A stretch of 64,000 nucleotides of DNA from NCBI RefSeq assembly GCF_000169195.2, contig NC_016023.1:3038001-3102000 (forward strand). The letters are read 5' to 3'. Below the pieces are notes generated by a model that had not been told where the DNA came from, did not search any database, and was given only the letters and a program-made list of their open reading frames with translations. Shown here one piece after another: positions 53,320-62,065 of the stretch; position 1 is the stretch's first letter; each line of letters begins with the position of its first letter. A program made the translations under genes and the position numbers. This stretch comes from Heyndrickxia coagulans 36D1. Lineage in GTDB: Bacteria > Bacillota > Bacilli > Bacillales > Bacillaceae_C.

Positions 53320-53335
53320 TGGCATTCTTTTTGCA
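53320..53335 (+). promoter_or_regulatory. Sigma-54 (SigL) promoter of the bkd operon
   Basis: TGGCATTCTTTTTGCA: the -24 TGGCA and -12 TTGCA elements with exact standard spacing (16 nt in all). It lies 142 nt before bcd and requires an activator such as BkdR. Confidence 0.85.
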
Positions 53336-53476
53336 TTTTCAACAGTGAAGGCTGGCCCGGGGTTTCGGAAAAAGCGGTGTGCCGTTTTCAAAAGAGGCAT
53401 CGGGCTGTCCGTTACAGCCGCAAAAATGCCTGTACAGCTTTCTGACAGCTTTGCTTGCGGAAAAGGAGGAAGTCCA

Positions 53477-54580
53477 ATGGAAATTTTTGATTATATGCGA
53501 AAATACGATTATGAACAACTGTTGTTTTGCCATGATGACGCATCTGGATTAAAAGCGGTGATCGCCATACATGATACAACACTCGGGCCAGCGCTCGGGG
53601 GCACGAGAATGTGGACTTACGCAACGGAAGAAGCCGCCATTGAAGATGCGTTGCGGCTTGCGCGGGGGATGACGTATAAAAACGCTGCCGCCGGTCTCAA
53701 TCTTGGCGGAGGGAAAACCGTCATCATCGGCGACCCGCGCAAAGACAAAAATGAAGAAATGTTCCGGGCGTTCGGCCGGTTCATCCAGGGGCTCGGGGGC
53801 CGCTATATTACAGCTGAAGATGTCGGCACCACTGTTGAAGATATGGACATCATCCACGAGGAAACCGATTTTGTGACAGGCGTTTCGCAAACGTACGGTT
53901 CATCCGGAAATCCTTCACCTGTCACGGCGTATGGCTGCTATGTCGGCATGAAAGCAGCGGCAAAAGAGGCGTTCGGAAGTGATTCGCTTGAGGGGAAAAC
54001 CGTCGCCGTCCAGGGCGTCGGCCATGTTGCATTTGAACTGTGCCGCTATTTGCACGAAGAAGGCGCCCGCCTTATTGTGACCGATATTTCAACGGAGGCG
54101 GTAAAACGGGCTGTTGAGGCTTTCGGGGCAAAAGCAGTGGGCCCGGATGACATTTACGCCCAGGACTGTGATATTTTTGCCCCATGCGCGCTCGGGGCCA
54201 TTTTGAATGATGAAACGCTTCCGCAGCTGAAAGCAAAAGTGATTGCGGGGTCTGCAAATAACCAGTTGAAAGAACCGAAGCACGGCGACCGGCTGCATGA
54301 AATGGGCATTCTTTATGCACCCGATTATGTCATCAATGCCGGCGGGGTTATCAATGTGGCTGACGAACTGCACGGTTACAACCGGGAAAGAGCGATGAAA
54401 AAAGTCGAGCAAGTCTACTATAATGTACAGAAAGTGATCGACATTTCAAAACGCGACGGGATTCCGTCCTATTTGGCGGCAGACCGGATGGCGGAAGAAC
54501 GGATTGCAAAAGTTTCCCGTGCGCGTTCACAATTTTTGCCGCACAATAAACACGTGCTCGAAAAACGGCTTCCGCGGTAA
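53477..54580 (+). CDS. bcd: Leucine/branched-chain amino acid dehydrogenase
   Basis: A 367-residue NAD+-dependent enzyme deaminating leucine, valine and isoleucine to keto acids. [10 protein letters not shown], the catalytic lysine segment [17 protein letters not shown], and the Rossmann motif [12 protein letters not shown] are intact. ATG 53477 has AAAAGGAGG upstream; the longer frame to 53345 is only the promoter region. First gene of the operon here: in B. subtilis ptb comes before bcd and buk after it, but both are absent. Confidence 0.95.
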   Translation: MEIFDYMRKYDYEQLLFCHDDASGLKAVIAIHDTTLGPALGGTRMWTYATEEAAIEDALRLARGMTYKNAAAGLNLGGGKTVIIGDPRKDKNEEMFRAFGRFIQGLGGRYITAEDVGTTVEDMDIIHEETDFVTGVSQTYGSSGNPSPVTAYGCYVGMKAAAKEAFGSDSLEGKTVAVQGVGHVAFELCRYLHEEGARLIVTDISTEAVKRAVEAFGAKAVGPDDIYAQDCDIFAPCALGAILNDETLPQLKAKVIAGSANNQLKEPKHGDRLHEMGILYAPDYVINAGGVINVADELHGYNRERAMKKVEQVYYNVQKVIDISKRDGIPSYLAADRMAEERIAKVSRARSQFLPHNKHVLEKRLPR

Positions 54581-54602
54581 CGCAAGTGAAGGAGGAACAA
54601 CA

Positions 54603-56015
54603 TTGGCAAAAGAATACGATGTCGTTGTTTTGGGCGGCGGAACAGGCGGCTATGTGGCCGCCATCCGCGCAGCAAAAAACGGGTTAAAAACAGCAATTGT
54701 TGAAAAATCAAAACTTGGCGGCACCTGCCTCCATAAAGGCTGCATTCCGACAAAAGCCCTGTTAAGAAGCGCGGAAGTATACCGGCTGGTCCGAAAAAGC
54801 GCCGATTTCGGCGTGGATGTCCGTGATGCCGCCTTGAATTTTGCAAAAATCCGGGAACGGAAAAACGCAGTTGTGGCGCAATTGCACCGCGGCGTTCAAT
54901 CCTTGATGAAAAAAGGGAAAATTGATGTGTATGAAGGCACCGGCAGAATCCTCGGCCCCTCCATTTTTTCGCCCGTAGCAGGAACGGTTTCAATCGAGGG
55001 TGCGGGTACAGACAATGAGATGCTCCTCCCGAAAAATTTAATCATTGCGACCGGCTCGCGCCCGCGTGTGCTTCCCGGGTTTGCAGTCGACGGGGAATAT
55101 GTGATGACATCTGACGAAGCGCTTGAAATGGAAGAACTCCCTGCATCCATCCTGATTGCAGGCGGCGGGGCGATCGGTGTGGAATGGGCCTCGATGCTTG
55201 CCGACTTTGGCGTAAAGGTGACGATCATTGAGGCTTCCCCGCGCCTTTTGCCGGGAGAAGACAGCGACATTTCAAAAGAAATTACGCGCCTTATGAAGAA
55301 AAAAGGGGTTGCCATCTTCACCGGTACCGCATTCAATGCAGCTTCCCTCCAGACAGGGGACGGCAAGGTGCGGATCGGCACGGAAAACGGAAAAACGTTT
55401 GAGGCAGATAAGCTTTTATTATCGGTCGGCCGGCTGGCCAACACGGAAAACATCGGCCTCGAAAATACGGATATTGAAATCGAAAACGGCGTTATTCAGG
55501 TCAATGAAGTTTACCAGACAAAAGAATCCCATATTTATGCGATCGGGGACTGCATCGGCGGGTTGCAGCTTGCCCATGTAGCAGCAAGGGAAGGCATCAT
55601 TGCGGCTGACCGCATCGCCGGGAAAAGCGTGGACCCGCTCGATGACACCATGGTGCCGAAATGTGTGTATTCCAATCCTGAAATTGCCAGTGTCGGCCTG
55701 ACGGAAGAGAAAGCAAAAGAAAAAGGATATGATGTAAAAATTGGCCGGTTTTCGTTCCAGGCAGTCGGCAAAGCGCTTGTCTACGGGGAAACGGACGGCT
55801 TTGTTAAAATCGTGGCAGACGCAAAAACCGACGATCTGTTAGGCGTACATATCATCGGGCCGCATGCAACAGATATGATTTCAGAAGCCGGGCTTGCACG
55901 CGTTTTGGATGCGGCGCCGTGGGAGGTGGCCATGAATATCCATCCGCACCCGACGCTAAGCGAAGCGATTGGGGAGGCGGCACTCGCAGTAGATGGGCTT
56001 GAAATCCATGCGTAG
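54603..56015 (+). CDS. lpdV: Dihydrolipoamide dehydrogenase (E3) of the bkd complex
   Basis: A 470-residue FAD flavoprotein reoxidising dihydrolipoyl groups with NAD+. FAD motif GGGTGGYVAAI, redox disulfide Cys42-Cys47 in GGTCLHKGC, NAD motif GGGAIGVEWASML, and C-terminal HPHPTLSEAIGEA with the catalytic His-Glu. Start TTG 54603 follows GAAGGAGG; the longer frame upstream overlaps bcd. Confidence 0.95.
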   Translation: MAKEYDVVVLGGGTGGYVAAIRAAKNGLKTAIVEKSKLGGTCLHKGCIPTKALLRSAEVYRLVRKSADFGVDVRDAALNFAKIRERKNAVVAQLHRGVQSLMKKGKIDVYEGTGRILGPSIFSPVAGTVSIEGAGTDNEMLLPKNLIIATGSRPRVLPGFAVDGEYVMTSDEALEMEELPASILIAGGGAIGVEWASMLADFGVKVTIIEASPRLLPGEDSDISKEITRLMKKKGVAIFTGTAFNAASLQTGDGKVRIGTENGKTFEADKLLLSVGRLANTENIGLENTDIEIENGVIQVNEVYQTKESHIYAIGDCIGGLQLAHVAAREGIIAADRIAGKSVDPLDDTMVPKCVYSNPEIASVGLTEEKAKEKGYDVKIGRFSFQAVGKALVYGETDGFVKIVADAKTDDLLGVHIIGPHATDMISEAGLARVLDAAPWEVAMNIHPHPTLSEAIGEAALAVDGLEIHA

Positions 56016-56038
56016 CTTTTGGATAAGGAGTGATAACA

Positions 56039-57028
56039 ATGAATAAAAATCGGCATAAAGACTTAGGTTTAAGCGACCGGGAAGTATTGGAAATGTACGA
56101 AATGATGCTGCTTGCGCGCAAGGTGGATGAACGGATGTGGCTTTTAAACCGGTCCGGCAAAATTCCGTTTGTTGTCTCCTGCCAGGGCCAGGAAGCTGCC
56201 CAGGTTGGCGCCGCTTTTGCGCTCGACAGGACAAAAGATTATGTATTGCCGTATTACCGCGATCTCGGGATTGTGCTCGCTTTCGGCATGACCGCACGCG
56301 ACATTATGCTTTCCGGGTTTGCCAAAGCGGAAGACCCGAATTCGGGCGGCCGGCAAATGCCAGGCCACTACGGGCAGAAGAAAAACAGAATCGTCACCCA
56401 GTCTTCCCCTGTAACGACACAGGTACCGCATGCGGCCGGAATTGCGCTCGCAGGCAAAATGGAGAAAAAGGATTTTGTTACCTTTGTCACTTTCGGGGAA
56501 GGATCATCCAACCAGGGCGATTTCCATGAAGGGGCGAATTTTGCCGCGGTCCACAAGCTGCCGGTCATTTTCATGTGCGAAAATAACCAGTATGCCATCA
56601 GTGTCCCGATTGAAAAGCAGCTCGGGAACCCGCGCGTTTCCGACCGTGCGATCGGCTACGGCATGCCGGGTGTGACAGTTGACGGAAACGATCCGCTCGC
56701 TGTCTATGAAGTGGTCAAAGAAGCGGCGGACCGTGCCCGGCGCGGGGAAGGGCCGACTTTAATCGAAACGCTTGTTTACCGCTTTACACCGCATTCTTCC
56801 GATGATGATGACCGCTACCGTGCGCAGGAAGAAGTGAAGACGGCAAAAGAAAAAGATCCGGTTGTTTTATTTAGCCGGTACTTAAAAGAGGCGGGCCTTC
56901 TTGACGGGGAAAAAGAAAAAGAAATCGATGCGCGCGTCATCCAAACCGTCAATGAGGCAACCGATTACGCCGAAAAAGCGCCGTATGCTAAACCGGAAGA
57001 TGCGCTCCGGTTTGTTTACGGGGAGTAA
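56039..57028 (+). CDS. bkdAA: Branched-chain 2-oxoacid dehydrogenase E1 alpha subunit
   Basis: A 329-residue thiamine-diphosphate-binding alpha subunit of the E1 component. FGEGSSNQGDFHEGANFAAVHKLPVIFMCENN is the TPP motif; RYRAQEE... follows the phosphorylation-loop-like HSSDDDDRYR. AAGGAG is 8 nt before ATG 56039. Paired with the beta subunit gene 11 nt downstream. Confidence 0.95.
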   Translation: MNKNRHKDLGLSDREVLEMYEMMLLARKVDERMWLLNRSGKIPFVVSCQGQEAAQVGAAFALDRTKDYVLPYYRDLGIVLAFGMTARDIMLSGFAKAEDPNSGGRQMPGHYGQKKNRIVTQSSPVTTQVPHAAGIALAGKMEKKDFVTFVTFGEGSSNQGDFHEGANFAAVHKLPVIFMCENNQYAISVPIEKQLGNPRVSDRAIGYGMPGVTVDGNDPLAVYEVVKEAADRARRGEGPTLIETLVYRFTPHSSDDDDRYRAQEEVKTAKEKDPVVLFSRYLKEAGLLDGEKEKEIDARVIQTVNEATDYAEKAPYAKPEDALRFVYGE

Positions 57029-57039
57029 GGAGGAGAACG

Positions 57040-58023
57040 ATGGCTGTCATTTCATATATTGACGCAATTACAAAAGCATTGCGGGAAGAAATGGAACGGG
57101 ACGAAAAAGTATTTGTGCTCGGCGAAGATGTTGGAAAAAAAGGCGGGGTATTTAAGGCGACGGCCGGATTATACGAGCAGTTCGGCGCCGAAAGAGTGAT
57201 CGATACGCCGCTCGCTGAATCGGCGATTGCCGGGGTCGGCGTAGGGGCTGCGATGTACGGGATGCGGCCGGTTGCCGAGATCCAGTTTGCCGATTTTATT
57301 CTGCCGGCTGTCAATCAGATTATTTCGGAAGCGGCGAAAATCCGCTACCGCACCAATAATGACTGGCAATGCCCGCTTGTCGTGCGTGCACCGTACGGAG
57401 GTGGTGTCCACGGGGCACTGTATCACTCCCAGTCGCTTGAATCGGTGTTTGCAAACCAGCCGGGGCTGAAAATTGTCATGCCGTCCACGCCTTATGATGT
57501 AAAAGGGTTGCTGAAAGCCGCAATCCGGGACGATGATCCGGTTCTCTTTTTCGAACATAAGCGCGCGTACCGCCTGATTAAGGGTGAAGTGCCGGATGAA
57601 GATTATGTGCTCCCGATCGGCAAGGCCGAAGTAAAAAGGGAAGGAACGGATATTACGGTGATCACGTACGGGCTTTGCGTCCATTTTGCCCTCCAGGCTG
57701 CGGAAAAGCTTAGAGAGGACGGGATCGAAGCACATATTCTCGATTTGCGCACCGTTTATCCGCTCGACAAAGAGGCAATCATCGAGGCAGCTGCAAAAAC
57801 CGGGAAAGTGCTGCTTATCACGGAAGACAATAAAGAAGGAAGCATTATCGGCGAAGTTGCCGCGATCATTGCGGAAAACTGCCTGTTTGACCTGGACGCC
57901 CCGATCATGCGTCTGGCCGGTCCGGATGTTCCGGCAATGCCGTATGCGCCGACGATGGAAAAATATTTTATGGTCAATCCCGAAAAAGTCGAAAAAGCAA
58001 TGCGGGAACTGGCCGAATTTTAG
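57040..58023 (+). CDS. bkdAB: Branched-chain 2-oxoacid dehydrogenase E1 beta subunit
   Basis: A 327-residue beta subunit. FVLGEDVGKKGGVFKATAGLYEQFGAERVIDTPLAESAIAGVGVGAA and VVRAPYGGGVHGALYHSQSLE carry the TPP-pyrimidine Glu and conserved His. With BkdAA it decarboxylates 2-oxo branched acids and acylates the lipoyl domain of BkdB. GGAGGAG precedes the ATG. Confidence 0.95.
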   Translation: MAVISYIDAITKALREEMERDEKVFVLGEDVGKKGGVFKATAGLYEQFGAERVIDTPLAESAIAGVGVGAAMYGMRPVAEIQFADFILPAVNQIISEAAKIRYRTNNDWQCPLVVRAPYGGGVHGALYHSQSLESVFANQPGLKIVMPSTPYDVKGLLKAAIRDDDPVLFFEHKRAYRLIKGEVPDEDYVLPIGKAEVKREGTDITVITYGLCVHFALQAAEKLREDGIEAHILDLRTVYPLDKEAIIEAAAKTGKVLLITEDNKEGSIIGEVAAIIAENCLFDLDAPIMRLAGPDVPAMPYAPTMEKYFMVNPEKVEKAMRELAEF

Positions 58024-58047
58024 AATTGCAGGATAGGAGGGTGCCAA

Positions 58048-59325
58048 TTGGCGATAGAAAATATTACGATGCCGCAGCTCGGAGAAAGTGTGACGGAAGG
58101 AACCATCAGCAAGTGGCTTGTATCCCCGGGTGATCATGTCCATAAATACGATCCGCTTTGTGAAGTATTAACAGACAAAGTCAATGCCGAAGTGCCTTCT
58201 TCGTTTGAAGGGGAAATCGTGGAACTGATCGCTTCGGAAGACGAAACCGTTGCTGTCGGGGAAGTCATTTGCACGGTCAAAACCGCAGCCGAAACAAATG
58301 TCCAGCCTGAAGCAGAACCGGGTCCGGGTTCGGATGCTGCAGCGCCACAGCCGGAAGCGGAAAAAGGGAAAAAAGTCCGCTATTCCCCGGCCGTTTTAAA
58401 ACTGTCCCAGGAATACGGCATTGACTTGAACCAGGTGAAAGGAACGGGAAGGGAAGGCCGGATCACGCGCAAAGACCTGTTAAAAATCATTGAAAGCAGG
58501 GGGAATGAGGCGGAACCGACTCCTTCAAAACCGGCACCTTCAAAACCGGAACCGGCAAAACCGGCACCTGCCCGTGAAACGCCGCCTGCTTCCCGGCCTT
58601 TGCCTGTACGGGAAGCTGGAAAAGAAGATACGGTGATTCCGGTTACCGGCGTGCGTAAAGCGATCGCGAACAATATGGCACGCAGCAAACAGGAAATTCC
58701 GCATGCGTGGATGATGGTCGAAGCGGACGTTACGAACCTTGTCCGCTACCGGGATGCCGTAAAAGAAGAGTTTAAGCGGCGTGAAGGCTTTAACCTCACA
58801 TACTTTGCCTTTTTTGTCAAAGCGGTCGCCCGGGCATTGAAAGAGTTTCCTGCGCTCAATTCAACGTGGGCCGGGGATGCCATTATCCAGAAACATGATG
58901 TCAACATCTCGATCGCGGTTGCCGCCGAAGACAAGCTGTACGTGCCGGTCATAAAGCATGCCGATGAAAAATCGATCAAAGGCATTGCCCGTGAAATTGC
59001 TGTCCTGGCGCAAAAAGCCCGCGCCGGGAAACTCGCCCCGGAAGACATGGAGGGTGGCACCTTTACCGTCAATAATACCGGGTCATTTGGTTCGGTGCAG
59101 TCGATGGGGATTATCAACTATCCGCAGGCTGCCATTCTCCAGGTCGAGTCGATTGTCAAACGCCCTGTCATCATGGAAGAGGGAATGTTTGCGGCGCGCG
59201 ATATCGTGAACCTTTGTCTGTCGATTGACCACCGCATTTTGGACGGACTTGTCTCCGGCCGCTTCTTGAAGCGCGTCAAAGAGATTTTAGAGACGGTGAC
59301 ACCGGAAACGGCACCGCTCTATTAA
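58048..59325 (+). CDS. bkdB: Branched-chain 2-oxoacid dehydrogenase E2 (lipoamide acyltransferase)
   Basis: A 425-residue E2 core. Lipoyl domain (1-77) with Lys44 in LTDKVNAEV; Pro/Glu linker; peripheral-subunit-binding domain at about 110-145 (YSPAVLKLSQEYGIDLNQVKGTGREGRITRKDLL); a Lys/Pro/Ala-rich linker with repeats of KPAPSKPEP type; catalytic domain with DHRILDG. It makes isobutyryl-, isovaleryl- and 2-methylbutyryl-CoA, primers for branched fatty acids. TTG start with TAGGAGGG. Terminator follows. Needs lipoylation, in which LipM acts. Confidence 0.95.
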   Translation: MAIENITMPQLGESVTEGTISKWLVSPGDHVHKYDPLCEVLTDKVNAEVPSSFEGEIVELIASEDETVAVGEVICTVKTAAETNVQPEAEPGPGSDAAAPQPEAEKGKKVRYSPAVLKLSQEYGIDLNQVKGTGREGRITRKDLLKIIESRGNEAEPTPSKPAPSKPEPAKPAPARETPPASRPLPVREAGKEDTVIPVTGVRKAIANNMARSKQEIPHAWMMVEADVTNLVRYRDAVKEEFKRREGFNLTYFAFFVKAVARALKEFPALNSTWAGDAIIQKHDVNISIAVAAEDKLYVPVIKHADEKSIKGIAREIAVLAQKARAGKLAPEDMEGGTFTVNNTGSFGSVQSMGIINYPQAAILQVESIVKRPVIMEEGMFAARDIVNLCLSIDHRILDGLVSGRFLKRVKEILETVTPETAPLY

Positions 59326-59326
59326 T

Positions 59327-59356
59327 GAAAAGCCCGCTGATGAAGCGGGCTTTTCT
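59327..59356 (+). terminator. Terminator of the bkd operon
   Basis: AAAAGCCCGC (59328-59337) / GCGGGCTTTT (59345-59354) with a 7-nt loop. Confidence 0.9.
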
Positions 59357-59508
59357 ATTTTGGAAAATGTGGCGATTTATCAAAACTGATTGTTTTTGAA
59401 CGATTTTAATTGATTTTTACTGTTTTTGAAGGTAAAATAACGACCGGATACACCGCTTGCAATCGCGCAGGCGGGGAACGATTGCCATCAAAAAGGGGAA
59501 TACTAAAA

Positions 59509-59535
59509 ATGATCTCCAAAGCAAAGGTTGTGTAA
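59509..59535 (+). other. Eight-codon leader ORF before the fruK-like gene
   Basis: AAAGGGG at 59492-59498 is followed at a good distance by ATG 59509, opening Met-Ile-Ser-Lys-Ala-Lys-Val-Val-stop, which ends 3 nt before the kinase ATG. It may be a leader peptide that couples translation, or the stub of a lost upstream gene. Small size makes it uncertain. Confidence 0.35.
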
Positions 59536-59538
59536 AAA

Positions 59539-60450
59539 ATGATTTATACGGTAACACTGAATCCGTCTGTTGACTACATCGTCCAGGTGGAACATTTTGA
59601 ACTTGGCGGATTGAACCGTTCCGTGATGGACACCAAATTTCCGGGCGGAAAAGGCATCAACGTCTCGCGCGTCATGAAAAGGCTGGGCGTTGATTCTACG
59701 GCACTCGGCTTTCTCGGCGGTTTCACCGGCAGCTACATTGAAAATTTTCTTAAAGCAGAAGGCATTTTAACGGATTTTGTCCAAGTTTCAGGCGACACGC
59801 GGATCAATATAAAATTAAAATCCGGTGTAGAGACGGAAATCAACGGAACGGGGCCTTCCATTTCGGAAGCTGAGCTGGACCGGCTGCTTGCCAAAATTGA
59901 CAGCCTAGGGAAAGACGATGTCATTTTGTTTTCCGGCAGCATCCCAAGTTCGCTCCCGCCATCCATTTATGCCAGCCTCATTCAAAAATGCCGTGAAAAA
60001 CAAATCCGCGTGATCGCAGATGTTTCCGGCGAATCGCTCGGCCATGTCATCAAAACGGGCCCGTTCTTAATCAAGCCGAACCATCATGAAATCGGCGAAA
60101 TTTTCGGCGTGAAAGTCGAAACGCCTGAAGAAGCGAAACAATATGGCAGCCGCCTGCTTGATATGGGCGTTGAAAATGTGATCGTTTCGATGGCAGAAAA
60201 GGGTGCGCTCTTTTTGAATAAGGAAGTATCTTATTTTGCGCAAGCGCCGAAAGGGAAGGTAAAAAATTCTGCCGGTGCCGGCGATTCGGTCATGGCCGGG
60301 TTTGTAAGCGGGATGGCAAAAGGAAAATCGTACAAAGAATCGTTTGCACTCGGGGTTGCCTGCGGTTCTGCAACGGCATTTTCCATGGAACTGTGCACAA
60401 AGCAAGAAGCAACATCGCTTCTCGAACAGGTCCATGTCCAATCTTTATAA
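59539..60450 (+). CDS. fruK: 1-phosphofructokinase-like PfkB-family kinase
   Basis: A 303-residue ribokinase-fold sugar-phosphate kinase of the FruK/LacC group: MIYTVTLNPSVDYIVQV, FPGGKGINVSRVMKRLGV, SGSIPSSLPPSIYA and the catalytic NSAGAGDSVMAGFVSG with the base Asp. FruK makes fructose 1,6-bisphosphate from fructose 1-phosphate; tagatose-6-phosphate kinase is the close alternative. Unlike the usual fruR-fruK-fruA operon it stands alone, between the bkd terminator and brxB, with its own terminator. The ribosome-binding site (AAAGG about 11 nt away) is weak. Confidence 0.85.
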   Translation: MIYTVTLNPSVDYIVQVEHFELGGLNRSVMDTKFPGGKGINVSRVMKRLGVDSTALGFLGGFTGSYIENFLKAEGILTDFVQVSGDTRINIKLKSGVETEINGTGPSISEAELDRLLAKIDSLGKDDVILFSGSIPSSLPPSIYASLIQKCREKQIRVIADVSGESLGHVIKTGPFLIKPNHHEIGEIFGVKVETPEEAKQYGSRLLDMGVENVIVSMAEKGALFLNKEVSYFAQAPKGKVKNSAGAGDSVMAGFVSGMAKGKSYKESFALGVACGSATAFSMELCTKQEATSLLEQVHVQSL

Positions 60451-60454
60451 AACG

Positions 60455-60480
60455 AAAAACCGGGATGCCCCGGTTTTTTT
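60455..60480 (+). terminator. Terminator of fruK
   Basis: AAAAACCGGG / CCCCGGTTTTTTT hairpin with a tight loop, directly after the gene. Confidence 0.9.
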
Positions 60481-60715
60481 GCATAAAAAAGGGACAGCGC
60501 ATAAGGCGCCATCCAAAGCATCTAGGGAGTTTAGGGGTATGGATCTAGATGTACTGTCATTTTACCCCGTTTTTGGAAAAATAAACGCTTTCCGGCTATT
60601 TTTTCGTTTTTACGCGTAAAATAAAAGAAAAGGGACGGCTGCAAACAGAATATTTGAAAAGCAGCGTGAAAACCTGCTATGATTAGCTTTAAAGCAGAAT
60701 GAAAGGATGAGTGGC

Positions 60716-61153
60716 ATGTCTGTCAATTTTAATCTTTATATGAATGATGTCGTGCGCATGTCCCGTGAAGAGGCAGTAGAAGCCGGCTACCGGGAACTGA
60801 GGACGCCGGAAGAAGTAGACGAAGCGTTTTCCAAAAAAGGGACGACGCTTGTCCTGGTCAACTCTGTGTGCGGCTGCGCAGGGGGCATTGCACGGCCGGC
60901 TGCGGCGCACGCCATCCATTATGATAAGCGTCCGGACCAGCTTGTAACCGTCTTTGCCGGCCAGGATAAAGAAGCAACGGCGAGGGCACGCAGCTATTTT
61001 ACCGGTTATCCGCCGTCCTCCCCGTCTTTCGCTCTTTTAAAAGACGGCAAGATTGTGAAAATGATTGAACGGCACCAGATCGAAGGGCATGACCCGGCGG
61101 CTGTCGTGGCCGAGCTGCAAGCATTGTTTGAAGAATATTGTGAAGAACTGTAA
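60716..61153 (+). CDS. brxB: Bacilliredoxin BrxB (YqiW)
   Basis: A 145-residue thioredoxin-fold protein with the CGC motif (Cys52, Cys54 in [19 protein letters not shown]). It removes bacillithiol from oxidised proteins during thiol stress. The [33 protein letters not shown] segment is near-identical in Bacillus. ATG 60716 is 9 nt after GAAAGG; ATG 60707 is closer than usual. The 235-nt gap before it holds only AT-rich sequence and a 7-bp inverted repeat (CATCTAG/CTAGATG at 60519-60551). Confidence 0.95.
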   Translation: MSVNFNLYMNDVVRMSREEAVEAGYRELRTPEEVDEAFSKKGTTLVLVNSVCGCAGGIARPAAAHAIHYDKRPDQLVTVFAGQDKEATARARSYFTGYPPSSPSFALLKDGKIVKMIERHQIEGHDPAAVVAELQALFEEYCEEL

Positions 61154-61157
61154 TGCA

Positions 61158-61200
61158 TAAAGCCTGTCCCCTCCGTTTTGGAAAGGGGCAGGCTTTTTTT
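61158..61200 (+). terminator. Terminator of brxB
   Basis: AAAGCCTGTCCCC / GGGGCAGGCTTTTTTT, long stem with T7. Confidence 0.93.
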
Positions 61201-61316
61201 ACAGGGGCGTGACCCGGGTGCAAAGTGTGCCTTCTGCGTAAGCGCATCTTCCGCATGTATGAACCGGCATGCGGGATGCATACTAAAGAAAAATACAACC
61301 AGCAGGTGAATGGCTT

Positions 61317-61820
61317 ATGCATATATGGGTGGCATGGATGCTTGTTTTCGGGTTATCGGTATGGCCGGCGGATGGGCATGTTGCCCCGGGGGACCCGCTC
61401 ATTATTGTCAATAAAACAACAAACCGGCTTGCTTGGATCCGCGGCGGGAAAGTCCGGCTCGAAACACCGGTTGCGACCGGGAAAACAAATGACCTGACGC
61501 CGGAAGGGTTTTTTACGATCAAAGTCAAGGCGAAAAATCCGTATTACCGGAAAAAGAATATTCCTGGCGGTGACCCGCGCAATCCGCTCGGCTCGCGCTG
61601 GATCGGTTTTGATGCGCGCGGCACGGACGGCCGGATTTACGGCCTGCACGGCACAAACAATCCTGCTTCAATCGGCCGGTATATTTCAAACGGCTGCATC
61701 CGCCTGCCGAAAGCGGCACTCGAAAAGCTGTACGATGAAGTGCCGGTCGGAACAAAAATTTACATCACTCGGTCAACCCGGCCGATGACCGAACTGGCAA
61801 AAGCAAAAGGCGCCATTTAA
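61317..61820 (+). CDS. L,D-transpeptidase (YkuD domain, YqjB-like)
   Basis: A 167-residue exported enzyme. An N-terminal signal/anchor helix (1-17) is followed by a compact YkuD domain with His111 (GLHGTNN) and nucleophile Cys127 in ISNGCIRL. Such enzymes make 3-3 cross-links or attach proteins in peptidoglycan, often in spores or stationary cells. There is no LysM domain, unlike B. subtilis YkuD. AGGTGA is 7 nt before the ATG. Position matches that of B. subtilis yqjB. Confidence 0.9.
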   Translation: MHIWVAWMLVFGLSVWPADGHVAPGDPLIIVNKTTNRLAWIRGGKVRLETPVATGKTNDLTPEGFFTIKVKAKNPYYRKKNIPGGDPRNPLGSRWIGFDARGTDGRIYGLHGTNNPASIGRYISNGCIRLPKAALEKLYDEVPVGTKIYITRSTRPMTELAKAKGAI

Positions 61821-61852
61821 AAAAGGAACGCGGACTTTCCCGTTCCTTTTTT
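61819..61852. terminator. Shared terminator L,D-transpeptidase / prli42
   Basis: AAAAAAGGAACG / CGTTCCTTTTTT hairpin, symmetric A and T runs, between convergent genes; overlaps the stop codon of the small minus-strand gene. Confidence 0.88.
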
Positions 61853-61943
61853 AAAACAGCATTGAAAGGCCGGAAAGAACTGTTCCTGCCAGCATGGCAA
61901 TGAGCATTAAGTACACGACAATTTTCTGCGTTTTTTTCGACAA
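61851..61943 (-). CDS. prli42: Prli42-like stressosome-associated miniprotein
   Basis: A 30-residue protein: a short basic N-terminus (SKKTQK) and a single membrane helix (IVVYLMLIAMLAGTVLSGLSMLF). It matches the pattern of Prli42, the membrane miniprotein that anchors the stressosome in Listeria and is conserved in Bacillus. The start is TTG 61943 with GAGGTGA 8 nt upstream. Too short for ordinary ORF calls. Identification is by size, composition and the VVYLMLIAML core, which I recall from homologs; stressosome function here is inferred. Confidence 0.75.
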   Translation of the reverse strand: MSKKTQKIVVYLMLIAMLAGTVLSGLSMLF

Positions 61944-62065
61944 AGCAGACTTCACCTCTTAAACGGACGGTAATCATTTTTATTCTAGCCTGAAGCCGCC
62001 GGTTGTACAAGTAAAATCATTCGCGTTATACTATTAAAGTACATATACATATTGGAGGTTTTTCC

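Noticed and set aside
58540-58610. Short KPAP/KPEP repeats in bkdB as an unusual repeat element.
   Set aside because: Pro/Ala/Lys-rich repeats are normal flexible linkers in E2 acyltransferases.
60519-60551. Inverted repeat CATCTAG/CTAGATG with 19-nt spacer as an attachment site or operator.
   Set aside because: Seven base pairs with a long spacer are expected by chance in a window this size, and no promoter or mobile gene is adjacent.
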